Positions 31,872 to 44,200 of a stretch of 64,000 nucleotides of DNA are shown here, piece after piece (position 1 is the first letter of the stretch; the number at the start of each line of letters is the position of its first letter). The DNA lies in NCBI GenBank assembly GCA_021927905.1, contig BLLK01000022.1:3348001-3412000 (forward strand), written 5' to 3'. The translations under genes were made by a program, and so were the position numbers. The stretch comes from Chaetoceros tenuissimus (taxonomy: Eukaryota; Bacillariophyta; Thalassiosirophyceae; Chaetocerotales; Chaetocerotaceae). The notes beneath the pieces were generated by a model. That model was not told the origin of the DNA and searched no databases. It worked only from the letters and a program-made list of their open reading frames with translations.

Positions 31872-33239
31872 ATGAAAAGATCCAAACATCCAAACAAAGA
31901 AGAATCAATCAAAATCGCCATCGAGTCTTTTTGCAAAGCAATCAAAAGCATCAAGCTCAACAAAACAAAACATACTTTCATTCAACTTCTCTCATCGTAT
32001 GGTACCAATATCAATTTATCTTGTTACAATCTAGAGGTGAAGTTACTACCATACAAAAGAAAGATGATGTATTCATTTCTTCGTAGGACCAAAGTATTTC
32101 TAGGAGTAGTACTGCTCATACATTCTCTAGAAGAAATCTTTTTATCAAAAGGATCTACAATGCTAACAAAAGGTCGTGTTCTATACGCACGTGCTTTCAT
32201 AGCATCTCATGTGTCTACGCATACTATATCACACTTGAAAAGTTCGAATAATTTTCCATATCTTGGCTCGATGCATCAAAAACATCACCAAGAAAAGATT
32301 CATGGATGTAACGAGAATCGTCAAAGCCGACATCTGCTTCCATCCAGAGATATCTTTACATTATATGCAAATAATCATGAAAATCACAATGTAAAAGCAT
32401 CTGAAATAGATGAAGATATACAAACTATTAAAGTTTCGAAAAGAGAACAAGTCAAGAATCTATTACGTAGGCTATGGCTCAAGATGCCATTTGTAACATT
32501 AGATGAAAATTCGAAAGAGATTCAAGATGTTTATGGAAATGAATCCATGATTGATAAAGAGGAGAACATGCAATCTTCATCTGATGGGCAAGGCAATGTC
32601 ACCAGTACATCCCTTCAAGATTCTCAACTCATTGACGTAATTCCTTCCGAATCAGCTACCGTATCCATGGATTCAACGAATACCAACCCCACAGAACTTA
32701 TATCCACAGAATTGGAATCATTAAACACTCTAGACACTCCAACTGAAGAATCTATACCTTCTATAATCTCCACTACAGACTTGTCAGGAACATGGAAACC
32801 AAAAGTCACAAATCAATTCAAATCGGAATACGATGAATATCTCTTGAATTGCAGTCAATCCTTTATGTTCCGCAAAGTAATTGTAAATGGAATTGCACTA
32901 CAGAAAGAAATCATTCAACAACACGGTAATGATTTACAAATCACAGCTACCAATCCAGCTGGAAATTGGGATCGTACTCTAATTTACAACGAGACTATAA
33001 GTATCAAAGATCCAGATGGCGATTTAGTCACTGTAGAGAGTATATGGGAAGATGAAGGTAGAATCCATCGAAGTTGGTTGAGAAATAAACCAAGAGTTCA
33101 TGGTGGAGTATTCGATACGAGGAGGTATTTGGATAGCAATGTTGATGAATTGGTGTGCGAGAGTCAATTCATTCCAGCGACTGGAAGTGAAGATCGGTTT
33201 AAAGTTGGACATATCATTTGGAGGTTTGAACGTTGCTGA
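31872..33239 (+). CDS. Protein with C-terminal lipocalin-like domain, unknown function
   Basis: 455 codons, single exon. The first 160 residues are basic with a hydrophobic stretch (FLGVVLLIHSLEEIFL), possibly an organelle presequence or anchor; a later Met at MMYSFLRRTKVFLG is an alternative start. A Ser/Thr/Glu-rich linker follows (about 225-300). The last 150 residues begin LSGTWKPKVTNQFKSEYDEY and include NPAGNWDRTLIYN and HRSWLRNKPRVHGGVFDTRR, the look of a small beta-barrel (calycin-type) domain that opens with a GTW motif. Ligand and location are not deducible. Confidence 0.65.
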   Translation: MKRSKHPNKEESIKIAIESFCKAIKSIKLNKTKHTFIQLLSSYGTNINLSCYNLEVKLLPYKRKMMYSFLRRTKVFLGVVLLIHSLEEIFLSKGSTMLTKGRVLYARAFIASHVSTHTISHLKSSNNFPYLGSMHQKHHQEKIHGCNENRQSRHLLPSRDIFTLYANNHENHNVKASEIDEDIQTIKVSKREQVKNLLRRLWLKMPFVTLDENSKEIQDVYGNESMIDKEENMQSSSDGQGNVTSTSLQDSQLIDVIPSESATVSMDSTNTNPTELISTELESLNTLDTPTEESIPSIISTTDLSGTWKPKVTNQFKSEYDEYLLNCSQSFMFRKVIVNGIALQKEIIQQHGNDLQITATNPAGNWDRTLIYNETISIKDPDGDLVTVESIWEDEGRIHRSWLRNKPRVHGGVFDTRRYLDSNVDELVCESQFIPATGSEDRFKVGHIIWRFERC

Positions 33240-33544
33240 AAGGAAACTGGAATGACTGGTAGGTGCACTTGGAAAGATCATGCTACACTACCAATAGCTA
33301 AAATGAAAACTACAAGTCATAATATTATGAAACGTAATATGTATTTTTACTTCACATTTTTGGAACCAATGCTCCCCCAATAGATGGCCCAGCATATAAT
33401 GTTACTCAAAATACTCATCCTATATTGCTACCTACATAGTATTGCCAAAGTCAGAAGCCAGAAATGATGGACACGATTTCCCTAGTGTATATATGCATGT
33501 CAAGGCGTCAAGACTCCGTCCCTCCACCTAGCTCTAACCATCAT
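33240..33544. other. Intergenic between convergent genes
   Basis: No gene or structure seen. It separates the 3' ends of 31872 (+) and 33545 (-). Confidence 0.5.
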
Positions 33545-33904
33545 CTAAACTTCACCTCCATTTTTAGCAACAATTTCATCAATACTTCCATCTAGAATCA
33601 AAGCCTTGAGAGCTTTATATTGGTCATTGGTCAAACTAATCCCCTTTTTACCCGGACGCATCTCTTCTGTTTTCTTATCTTCATAAAACTCTCGGATATC
33701 CAGCAAAACATTTCCTTTCCATTTACGTACTGTAAATCTCTTTTTAGCAGATAGTTCAAAGTATTCTTCGCCTTGTTCATTGACAGATGGTGCTGTACGT
33801 TCCGAGGAGGCTTCTTCTACTGGCTGTTCGGATGAGCTAGGTGCTGCTTCTGGTTCTGGTTCACTCTTGACTCTCTTTGCCTTTGGCTCTGCTGTAGATG
33901 ACAT
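33545..33904 (-). CDS. SUB1: Transcriptional coactivator PC4/SUB1 (p15)
   Basis: 119 codons. The N-terminal 45 residues are Ser/Glu/Pro-rich with [12 protein letters not shown], the usual regulatory tail. Residues 46-118 match the PC4 single-stranded-DNA-binding fold: [40 protein letters not shown] and [17 protein letters not shown]4/SUB1 binds ssDNA as a dimer and assists RNA polymerase II initiation and genome stability in the nucleus. Length and architecture are normal for the family. Confidence 0.95.
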   Translation of the reverse strand: MSSTAEPKAKRVKSEPEPEAAPSSSEQPVEEASSERTAPSVNEQGEEYFELSAKKRFTVRKWKGNVLLDIREFYEDKKTEEMRPGKKGISLTNDQYKALKALILDGSIDEIVAKNGGEV

Positions 33905-34307
33905 GATGCTCTGTGTCGTTGGTTATAGCGGTTAGATAGGTGGTCTCTTGACTTGTTGAACTGTGGTAGCTTAGTAGTAGTTTTGTAATAGCAATCAATG
34001 AAAGAATTTGGACTGCACTACGCTGCTTACTCACTGCTCACTGCTCACACTCCGTCTCGCAATAGCCTCACTGAAAAAAGCCAATGACGAACATCAAATC
34101 AAAGTAAAATAAAAAAAGGAAAGGGGGGAAGAAAAGAGAAGAAATATTTACTCTAATCTATCCCGTTCCCTAGCTACATACAGAATGGAAAAATCTTTTG
34201 GCTTCGAAATCGCAACCCTCTTTCCAATCCAAATCACTTTTGGTCATTAGATTCACTATTGAATTATCTACTCTACTAATCAATTGCTACTACATATTAC
34301 AGTCATT
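33905..34307. promoter_or_regulatory. Divergent promoter region SUB1 (-) / cyclophilin (+)
   Basis: 400 bp between two divergent starts. A repeated TGCTTACTCACTGCTCACTG at about 34023-34042 and a purine-rich stretch at 34110-34140 are the only notable features. Confidence 0.4.
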
Positions 34308-35204
34308 ATGAAGCTTCTATCCATTCTTTCCCTCTTTGCTGCTCTCTTTGCTGTCAATGCAGCAAACAAGTAAGTATCGAAACAAGATACCGTACGTACT
34401 TTCTCATATCTCTTCTCACAAACGAACCCCTTTCACGATACAGTGATTTGGAAAAGGTAACCTCCAAGGTATTCTTTGATGTTGAGGTAAGATCTATAAC
34501 ATGAATACTCTAACCTCCTGATACAATTCAAAACTCACGTCCTTTTCTAGATTGAAGGATCAGAAGGAGGACGTATCGTCATGGGACTATTCGGATCCGT
34601 AGTACCAAAAACTGTTGAAAACTTTAGAGCACTCTGTACTGGAGAAAAGGGAACTGGAAAGCAAGGCAAGCCATTGCACTACAAGGGATCCATTTTCCAT
34701 AGAATCATTCCTAACTTTAGTAAGTATCGTAGACAAGAAGAAACCATGCACAGATCTTTCATGGAGTCGAAGATCGATGGACTCAAGATCTTATAGGCTC
34801 TCATGAGATATTGGGCTGGTGACGTAAGTCTTTTTCTTTTAATCTCCATCTCACGAACGAACCCTTTTATTATAGTGATTCAAGGGGGAGACTTTACCAT
34901 GTTCAACGGAAGAGGAGGAGAAAGTATCTATGGAAACAAGTTTGAAGATGAGAACTTTGTTTTGAAGCATGAAGCGCCAATGTACCTTAGTATGGCAAAT
35001 GCTGGGCCTAATACTAACGGAAGTCAGTTCTTTATTACTACTGTAAAGACTAGCTGGTTGGATGGAAGACATGTTGTTTTTGGAAAGGTTCTTGAGGGTG
35101 AAGATATTGTCAAGAAGATTGAGGCTAATGGAAGTTCCAGTGGAAGTCCAAAGTCAAAGGTTACCATTGTTGATTCTGGTGAGCTTGCTATTGATGAGCT
35201 TTAA
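34308..35204 (+). CDS. Secretory-pathway cyclophilin (peptidyl-prolyl cis-trans isomerase, cyclophilin B type), four exons
   Basis: Exons 34308..34369, 34444..34486, 34551..34719 and 34876..35204 (200 residues after splicing). It has a signal peptide [20 protein letters not shown]. The cyclophilin core is complete: [53 protein letters not shown] (catalytic Arg and Gln), [40 protein letters not shown] and [16 protein letters not shown]. The C-terminus is ELAIDEL, close to the K/HDEL ER-retention signal, so an ER-resident protein-folding enzyme is likely. Introns 1 and 3 share an internal block (CGAACCC with flanks). Confidence 0.95.
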
Positions 35205-35633
35205 GTTAGAAAAGGTAGATGCCTTTTAGACTATAGAGTAAAGAATAAATTCGTTTTTCTTTGCCATGTTTATATAATCCTACGCACGATGTATCATGAA
35301 TGGAAGATACAAACAGCATTGTCGTATATAAATATACACATATAGAGATATCATTAATCTTTATATCTCATCCCACTGAAGTATCTTTGTACAGATGAAG
35401 ATGAAAAAAGAATCATGATTATTTCCTTTTCTTTTTCTCAAATTTTGATTAGAGTGTCCGACTTTACTATTGGTCCTTTCACTGTTGTTCCAGGATCTTC
35501 TCACGACGACAATTTTTCCCACCCATTGATTGATAGAGATGACACACTCTAAGTACAATCTCTATGCTATCTCTCTAGATAAACCTTTCTTCTCATAAAA
35601 AATATTATTCATATTTGTAAGCCTCTATTCGGC
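35205..35633. other. Intergenic, AT-rich
   Basis: Contains the 3' end of the cyclophilin gene and the upstream region of the next gene. No gene or repeat recognised. Confidence 0.45.
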
Positions 35634-38600
35634 ATGGATGCTGATAACGAGAGACACAAAAGGGAAGAAAGAGAACGTCAAGAACGCCAACGTACTAGGG
35701 TAAGTGGAAAATTTAATCTCTTCTCAAAGAATACGTATCCTATCCAATTCTAAAGCAATCATTTTGACTACTCCAATAGGAACGTCGAGCAAATAAAGTA
35801 GAAGATATAAAGCGAAAAGAGGCGAGAAGGAGAGAAATCAACCGAAAGACTCTGGAATTACAAGGCAAAGGGAGAAAACCAGATACAGAACAAGACCAAA
35901 AGCAAAAGGAGGCAAGAAGGAGAATGACGCATCGTTATCTTACTACTCAGCAATTTGAACGACGCGTTTATGAGTCCATGGAAGTCATCAAGCGCATTCT
36001 TGATGCAAATCGCAATCCTAGAATTGCATCTAGTGAACAAGATCATACGTATGATGATAAATTTTCCCTTTCGCAGCTCATGACCAACATTGGTCTAACT
36101 GCGACTTGTAATGCATTTGATGCTTTGGATGAACATGGAGGAAATACTATGCAAAAGGCTCTTTCTCTATTTTTGGAACATGGCAAATCTGTCACTCTAC
36201 GTTTTCAAGCAAAGAAAAAGTGTGAATTTCTATCAGAAGAAGAGAAGGAAGACGAATCTCCAACCTCTAGCGAAGTTACCATTGAAGAAAGTGAAGGCTG
36301 TAAAACTGTCAAGAGAAGGAAAATATTCAACAAGACCCAATATTATCACTGGAAGTATACAGTAGAATATGAAATTTATCTCTTTGTAGGGAACGAGAGT
36401 GGGAGTGACTGTCAGACTAGTCAGATCCTTCGCAAAAATATATTTTGCTCCAAAATTACAGAAAAGGGAAGGAAGCAGAACCCTCTTGAGCAAGGAGTCC
36501 TTATTTGTGAACCTTTTGACTTGAACTTGACTTGGTTGCTCAAGAAAATGGGCATTGATTCAAGTGTCGAGTTCCGTATTGACCGTTCATTAGAGTCATG
36601 TCGAACTCCTAGTGTCAATAAAGAGACCCAAGAAGCTCAACATTTTTTAAATTCGATCAACACGTGGGCTCGAAGTATCTATGCCTTCTTCAGGCATGGA
36701 TATGGAGATGAATACTTTTCGGCCCAAAGGAATATCTCAGCCAATTTTATCAATATCTCCGGCAAGGGCGTATTTGTACCAGTTGTTCCTCTCTTTGAAC
36801 AAGTTGAAAAGACTGCTGAAATAAATAGTGAATCCAAATCTGAAAGTACCTCCCAAGTAATGTTATCAAGTCATGACATTGAACTTCTCTTGAATGAACA
36901 GATAAAGACTTTGAAGGAATGTACTGAGAAACTAAAGACTCAATTTTCGCACACAGATGCTACAGCCAAAGACCTAGATAACTCTTATACTCTCTCTGAA
37001 GCTGTTATTGCAATGATTTCCAACCATATCATGGATATTGTTAATTACTGGAACATTAGTTGTAAATATATTGAAGGTATGCTGATGCAACAATTGAATG
37101 ACGCTATTGGAAAGAGAATCGGTGTAGCTGATTTAGATGAGTTTGTTCGTTTTCACAACAAACGTTTCTTCAATGACACATATGCTGCTGAAGACTTTTG
37201 TTATACAATTAGACGCGGAAATCATTACCCTGATGGATTACTGACCATTGCTGAGAAAGCAGAGAATAATAATGCGATTACTTTCACTAGGAGATTGACG
37301 AAGAGACCATTTTTCATTCCGATCAACACTTCGACTTCTATTAAATTCCAAGGCGATCTATATGCTCATACTTGGATGCTACAGAGGTACGAAAAGAGTC
37401 CTCTTTCTTTCAACATTATTGCTAGAGCAAGACAGTTCTCCAGTTTCCTTCTCGTGTTGGGAAAGGTTTCAGGATCAAACGAATTTATCCCAGAGAATGC
37501 AATTATTCTGCAGAACAAGGATGAAATCAACATACCATTACTTTTGGATGAATTGCCAAGCGCCAAGGAATTCAAGGACGCAATCAAATCTCTCTCACCT
37601 GAGCAACAAAATTTTGCACGCGCATTCAGAGGAATGAAACTATCATCTTCTGTCTTTGGTGTCTGTGTCATCCAAATCAAACCTCAACTTGAAGTATTAC
37701 TAGGTGTTCCGGATGATTCTTTGATGAAAGAGGTAGAATTGAATCAGGACCTAATTCGGCTCTTTGTAGACTATCAAATTCCGTCAGACCTGTTGTCCTA
37801 CGATGGTGAAGCAAACGCAACCACATCGGAAAAGGTTGCAAATGTCAAAGATCATGTTGACCATATCAAAAATATAATCGAAAATGAAAAAAAGAGTGAA
37901 CTTGATCAGGCAAAGCAAGAAGCAGAAATGAGACGGTCCACAAGAAGATATAGTCGTTCGAGTCCAGTGTACTCTCCTTCATCACCTGCATACTCTTCAA
38001 CCTCACCTGCATATTCACCAGAATCTCCTTGTTACAGCCCTTCGAGTCCAACTGGCTCTCCCACACCATCTGCTTTTCCAACCGCAGATGCATCTACAAC
38101 AGAAGCATTTCAAGATTTAGAGGATGCATTGGATCAATTTTATTCGAAGAAACAAGAGGAATCTTCGTCAAGCAAGGACAATGACAAAGACAGTATAGAC
38201 CAACAAATGCAAAAATTATCACTCAACCTCGATAATCCTGCATCTGACTTTTCTACAATTCCAAAGGTATTGGATAAAGCATTTGAAAACTACGCAAGTA
38301 AAGGAAAGTTTGCCGGAACTCTTCGAAACGTAACACTCAAGACTGCATCTACATGGACAAAACAATCAAAGCCCAATCTATTGAAACCCACCCAAACAAG
38401 AACAATCGGAAAAAGTGAACAGCAGAGTGAGACAAATAGAGCTTATGATCTATTGGATGCATTGAGTAGGAGCGGTGCATTGGAAATTAAAAATGGCGAA
38501 CTTCACATGATTGTATCAGCTTGTCATTCATTTGAAAAGTCATTAGTGAATACGATTATTCAAGACAACATCAACCCCATCGAGAAGATTGAAATGTCTA

Positions 38601-38686
38601 ACTTAATCGCTGCCTCAGTGATTCATGGCGTCAAATATTCAGAATTGCTACAAAATGAAAGTGATTTGAAGAGGCTTACAATTTAA
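35634..38686 (+). CDS. Large conserved protist protein with RNA polymerase II CTD-like heptads, two exons
   Basis: Exon 1 35634..35699 (MDADNERHKREERERQERQR..), intron 35700..35779 (GTAAGT..AATAG), exon 2 35780..38686; 990 residues. The N-terminus is a very basic and acidic charged helix. The middle part includes SLSPEQQNFARAFRGMKLSS, FGVCVIQIKPQLEVLLGVPD and LIRLFVDYQIPSDLLSYDGE, blocks that I recall from uncharacterised multi-copy protist proteins. At about 37970-38060 there is a run of heptads: YSPSSPA, YSSTSPA, YSPESPC, YSPSSPT. The C-terminal quarter is Ser/Lys-rich. There are no membrane segments. The heptads could be phosphorylated or bind CTD-interacting factors; function otherwise unknown. 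Confidence 0.75.
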
Positions 38687-39294
38687 TTATAGTTTTACGA
38701 GTATTAATCAATAGAAGTGCGCATTGTCGAGGTGAATAAATGTCTACATAACGCATATAGTATACTTCTATAAGACACCAGTTCTTGAAGAAAAGGAAAT
38801 AGATCCTATTTTATTTATAATATATCGATGGATTACTTTTCAAAATACCATTTTTGCAATCAGCACGAAATGTATATTCACATGACAAATTGGACACTAT
38901 ACCCAACGCATCTTTCGGAGAATTTTAAAAATGAAAAACCGAAGGTCATTTCATGATATTTTCAACAAAGTAGGTCATTTTCTATTGTGATGCAAAACAG
39001 ATTACAATACATGTAGAATAGAATTCAAATGTATGCATTGTTCTGCCGTTAGCTCTATGTATGGTATGCTTTCAAATGTGCGGGCGCGAAAGTCTATCAG
39101 TTACATAAAAATGCACGAAATGATTCGTCGGATAATTATACGAAATTTGATATGGATCTTTTCCCAAAGTCATTTTTCTGACGTTTCTAAAACGTTTCTA
39201 AAAGAGAGAATGTCATTTTTCTTGCGGAGAAGGGAAAACAGAATAAAAACTGATCAAAAGGTCAACATAAAATTGCAAACTGATCAATAAAACC
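38687..39294. other. Intergenic, 600 bp, AT-rich
   Basis: No gene found on either strand. The small frame at 39033-39290 is random-looking. Upstream region of the glycosyltransferase. Confidence 0.5.
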
Positions 39295-40245
39295 ATGTAT
39301 AAGCTGAAAAGTATTTCTCGCAGAGCAATTATTGCTTCTCTTGCTCTCTTTGGACTATTTGCAATCTATGGAAACGACACAAATGAAAATATTCCATTGA
39401 GAAACCTTGAAGAAGCAGCTGAAGAAACTAAAGGCGAATGTCAAGGATGGTGCATTAATCACCCCGACCCATGGGAGGTCAAGTGTGATTTTGTGCACTG
39501 TAACGGCTGCAGTAAGTGCTCCGAACAAGACGAAAAAGTCATCATTGAGAAAAACGAGACATATCCAATTCACGTTGATCGCATATATTACATCAATATG
39601 GACCATCGTACTGATAAACGAGATTGGATGGAGTCCTGGCTTGAACCCTTTTCGAAAAAGTATTCAGTACCTTACTATCGTATCTCTGGAAAAAGCGGAG
39701 ATACCAATGATTGTCTTCCACATGTGAGAGATGCAGCATGTATTGGAATGACTGGTCTTTTGTATTCCAATTGGGATATCATGGACAACCACAATACTAC
39801 TGGAATCACCATTGTACTGGAAGATGATTATGTGATTCAAGATTATCCAAAACTTCTCAAATCTCTTGCAATGACACCGGATGACTGGGATGTAATTCGC
39901 TTTGATCTATGGCACCATCCCTACGGGCACTTTCCTCACTTTCAAATGGGTGAACTCGGCTATGGAGTACAAACTGTTGCACCACCAGAAGGTGGTTATT
40001 ACTGTGGAGGAACACACCTTACTGTTTGGAGAGGCGACAAAGTAGACGTATTGCGCAAACATTGGGATGCACATCCAAGATCTCCAATTGACTGTCGTTT
40101 GGCAGCTGATAATATTACTTCTTATGCTCTCATGACTGGAGTTGGAGGTAGAGATGAAAGCAGGGGGAGCGACGTTCCAAAGCTGAGATTCTTGCAGCAA
40201 CGCAATTTGGGGAAAAACTTTGACATGTTTCATGAAGAAGAGTAG
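39295..40245 (+). CDS. Type II membrane glycosyltransferase, GT25-like
   Basis: 316 codons. Short cytosolic end, signal anchor at about 11-25 (AIIASLALFGLFAIYG), then a small Cys-rich stem (ECQGWCINHPDPWEVKCDF, CNGCSKC). The catalytic region starts VDRIYYINMDHRTDKRDWME, the usual opening of GT25 proteins, and continues with DAACIGMTGLLYSNWDIM and TIVLEDDYVI (acidic cluster Glu176-Asp178, probable metal/nucleotide-sugar site). GGTHLTVWRGDKVDVL follows. GT25 includes LPS galactosyltransferases and collagen galactosyltransferases. Donor and acceptor here cannot be told. Golgi or ER lumen is the expected location. Confidence 0.8.
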   Translation: MYKLKSISRRAIIASLALFGLFAIYGNDTNENIPLRNLEEAAEETKGECQGWCINHPDPWEVKCDFVHCNGCSKCSEQDEKVIIEKNETYPIHVDRIYYINMDHRTDKRDWMESWLEPFSKKYSVPYYRISGKSGDTNDCLPHVRDAACIGMTGLLYSNWDIMDNHNTTGITIVLEDDYVIQDYPKLLKSLAMTPDDWDVIRFDLWHHPYGHFPHFQMGELGYGVQTVAPPEGGYYCGGTHLTVWRGDKVDVLRKHWDAHPRSPIDCRLAADNITSYALMTGVGGRDESRGSDVPKLRFLQQRNLGKNFDMFHEEE

Positions 40246-40679
40246 AGAACTTATTATTCTGGGTTCAATGTTTTGTACTGAGGTCTTTTTAAAAATTCCA
40301 AGCAAAGTATAACGTAATTTTCAATTTATTTCACTAAGTAGCAAGAATTATCATGAGAAGTAAAGATTCTTGACTTTCAAAAATTAGTCTATGTCATCAA
40401 TTACTGAGTTCAAAACATTTTCATTACTATTTTGATTAGCTTATTAATGCGAGGAGTATGATGAATGAAATTACTTCGGATGATGGAAAGAGTTCTTATA
40501 AGCCAAGAATGAGCTATTTTGACTCCTATTCTAGAACGTTGACATGCAATCCCGTATTATTAAGAAGATCATCTTTGGATTGCTTCTTCTTGCAATTCTT
40601 GTGGAAACAATAGGGTCTAGTAGATCTGGCTTCTTGCGATTATATTTCCTTGTCTCAACAAATATTCAACCTCCACCAG
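40246..40679. other. Intergenic, AT-rich
   Basis: Nothing recognised between the glycosyltransferase stop and the next start. Confidence 0.45.
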
Positions 40680-41252
40680 ATGCTTAGGAGTTACTTTATT
40701 CGCTGCCTTTTCCTATGTGTCTTGAATGTCAAAGCATGGACGCATCCTATCAACAATTCTCAACGTATCTTGCACACACAAAGGAATTGCGAGTCGAACC
40801 TTTTCACTAGGAAAGATGTACACCGGAAAGAAACTAGACTCAATGCTCTACTTCGGCCAGATTGGTTGAGAAGGGCATCTAGAATTAAACGAATCAAAGA
40901 AGAGAAAACAAAGCAAGTGTATCAGTCATTGAAGCAACAAAAGACACAGTTGGGAATAGGAAAGCTTTACAGATGTAGAAATCCACATAATTATTCATCA
41001 TTTGAAGAATTCGAAAAGCAACAACAGACTGTCGGAAAGCGAAAGGAACAACTTTTGAATGTTTATTTGAACATTCCAGAGAATGAATACGAAGCTTCAG
41101 ATGAGACAAATATCATACATAGATTGAAAGATGGAGAAATTGTACGGTCTACCGCTCCCAAGCAGGGAAACTGGATCGAGCATGATCAAGGTGGCTGGAG
41201 TGCAGAAATTCTTGAAGGAATGACTAGACTTGAGCCTTTAGAAGATCCATAG
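40680..41252 (+). CDS. Small basic protein with probable plastid presequence, unknown
   Basis: 190 codons from the ATG at 40680. The frame is open further upstream, but no ATG lies between its upstream end and this point. The N-terminus MLRSYFIRCLFLCVLNVKA followed by WTHP looks like a signal peptide with an aromatic residue at the predicted cleavage point, the diatom plastid pattern. The rest is Lys/Arg/Gln-rich and helical (RIKRIKEEKTKQVYQSLKQQ). The C-terminal part includes APKQGNWIEHDQGGWSAEIL. No family recognised. Confidence 0.55.
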   Translation: MLRSYFIRCLFLCVLNVKAWTHPINNSQRILHTQRNCESNLFTRKDVHRKETRLNALLRPDWLRRASRIKRIKEEKTKQVYQSLKQQKTQLGIGKLYRCRNPHNYSSFEEFEKQQQTVGKRKEQLLNVYLNIPENEYEASDETNIIHRLKDGEIVRSTAPKQGNWIEHDQGGWSAEILEGMTRLEPLEDP

Positions 41253-44200
41253 CAAAATAAATACCATGAGAAAAGTTGGAAAAAGGATTGAGTGATATTC
41301 GGAGGCAGAATGAAAATGTAACAGAAGATTTATGTTATGGATGTAATGAAATTCTATCCTCTGACATAAATGTTTTGCGAAGTATGTAAGGACTTGTGTT
41401 TATGAGTCTATGTTACAATAACATGACCATCAGCTATATATGCATATGAAGAAGAATGGATTACATTTTTTTTCCGAGAAAGATTTATTCTTTTGTACGA
41501 TCGTCTTTATTCTTTTGTACGATCGGGAAGACATGCCGAAAGAATTTGTAGGGTATCTTTTACGGATATGGATCAGCACTAGAGCATAACTGATGCTTCC
41601 AACTTCAGGGTTGTGGTTTGAATTGTGTGCGAAATATAAAAAATTTGAAAGTACACAAGTTGTGGCTATTGTTTATTGCATATATGAATATAGCTCTTGA
41701 AACAATTACAGAATAGTAATTATAATATTTTCATCTGTTATATTAAACCTGATATTGTAATCTGTTTCGTTTTCTTTTATTTTACGGTTGAAGATGTATA
41801 CTTTTCCAATGACGGAGTTATCCGATGGTGTCATACACGTCAAATGATGTCATCATTGACAGGCGACAGGCATCAGAGCAAGAGCAACGAAGAAGAGCGA
41901 AGAGGCGTTTAGGGAAAAAAGAATTATATGAATTTTTAGGCAATTTTTCGATTTTTTCAGCCCCTTTTTCAAAATATTCCGGGTCTTTGGACTTTGCTAC
42001 GTAGGAAGATGTACCTACGTATGAAAAAATTGAAATGAGAGGCTCATAACCCCAGAAAACAGTTTCAAGTTGGAATCCGATCCGGAGTTTTGACTTTTTC
42101 GCAGAGAAATTCCTAGAATTTTCAAAATATTCAGTTTTTATAAGAGATTGAACCTGAAAAACTCATTCTAATTTTACGTATAAATGCATTCATTTAGATT
42201 GAACTAGTTTCAGACAGGATTGCCGCATCAATTTTATGTGATCTATTCATTTTCAGTCACTACTATGCATTTGACGAAAGTCAGTTCCATCAATTGACAC
42301 CTTACACAGGCTTCATTATCACCACGAAATCTATTGCTCCATTTGTTCTGATGTATTTTGGGAATATATTATTCTGAAGTTATTTTTAAATCCTATCATT
42401 GATAATTTACTATGATCTTGCTGTACTGTGATGTAGACACGACATTAATACAGACAATGTTCGTCCACTTACGAAAAGTTTTAGGCACTCGACACAACAC
42501 ATAGCCATTACCATATATTTTCATGAAAAGGATTACTATAACAAATGATATGGGCAAGGTTTTTGTGTTACGTCAACTGAAATCTTTTGCCAGATATCAA
42601 CGATCATAGCCAGCAAAAAAAGAGCGAAAAATTTGTTCTTCTACTTGTGTGTTATGATAACTTTTCTGCAATCGAAGGGGGCTGTAAGAGAGGTTCCTAT
42701 CAGCTATTTCAAAATAAAATAAGAAAATGAATGCTCTTTTCTGTTCATTTTTTATCATAGAATGAAATCTATTTGCGGTGTGTGTTGTACGTTATTGTGG
42801 TGATGAAGGCCAGTTTCACAAGTACGTACGTACGTAGACATACTTAACGAAAAACAAAAAGTGAGCGACTTTTATGTGTTATGCAGGCTAAAAACATACA
42901 GTCCCACTTCAGCTATCGCCAATGAGACGGGTCATTTCATGAAGGTTGGAACATGAATAAACATGAGCGAGCATGAAAAAACATGAACATAACATGAACT
43001 GAAGCTACTTTGATGCCTTTATTCATGCTATATACAATATACTCTAACGATTTAACACAACAACCTTATTATTAATACCACGATTAATAGCATGTCAGCG
43101 TGATTGGCTATTTTCTTCACAATTGATCATTTTATTGTGGCACATGTTTTCTCATGTTTTGAATTTAATGTAAAAACATGTGAAATCATGAACTCCATTT
43201 CTTATTCTGTAGTAGACCAAATATTATAAACTAAGAACATAATGGAAGAAGCATATATTAATGAAACATCAATGATTTTATGTCTATTGGGAATACTTAT
43301 AGCAGGAGAAATAAGGCATTCAATTACTCTCTATTTTTTGAATTTTGGTAGAAACATGTGAAAACATGAAAAAACATGAGAAACATGCGGTCATAGCATG
43401 AGAAAACATGAAGAGAACCATGAGAAAACATGAATCGTGTTTTGACCAAAATAGATCAAAATTTTCTGTTTCCCAGTAAAATGTTTCTCCGATTTCCCGA
43501 GTGCAAAAGAACACGAAACAAAAAAGGCTTAAAATCAATAACAAAATCTTTTCCTTACAAAAGTTATTCAAAGGCAAAGTCGCCAATTATATCTCTTATT
43601 TGATCTGGATTATCTTTCTATGCCACAAATTATCTTCCAATTTCTTTTACCATACTTGATCTACGAACTTTTTTACTCGTATTAAAAACAAGAAACAAGC
43701 ACACTTGATTGTTCTCATATAAAGAAAAATTGCAGAGTCCACGACAGACCAAGACAATTGGCAACTCTGCATATTAAAAGCATAGAGGTTGGGGGCATTG
43801 TTTAGCTATACCTGAGAACAAGGGTGTGAACAAGACCAACTTCAGACAACTAGCTCTGGATCTCTGGGATTATTTCCAAGAATCTTCGATTCGATTCAAA
43901 ATACAATAAAAACTTGGAAGAAAAAATCTAAAAGAAGCAGCTGAAGAAGGAGTGGAGTATCTGTGAAGATAAAGAAGGTAAGCTAAAATTTGAGCATGTT
44001 TGAAGTACGTAGATGTTTTCAAAAATCTCACTTTTTAATCTACATTCTGATGTTGAAGAAAAGCCAATAGAAGTCAACGACCATGCAAGAATATATGGTG
44101 ATATATCATATATTACATACCAAGGTTCGAAGTAATCCAAAAGTCCAAAAACAAGCGATGTTGGTGACGAAGCAACAAGTACCAATGTCCTCTCAAATAT

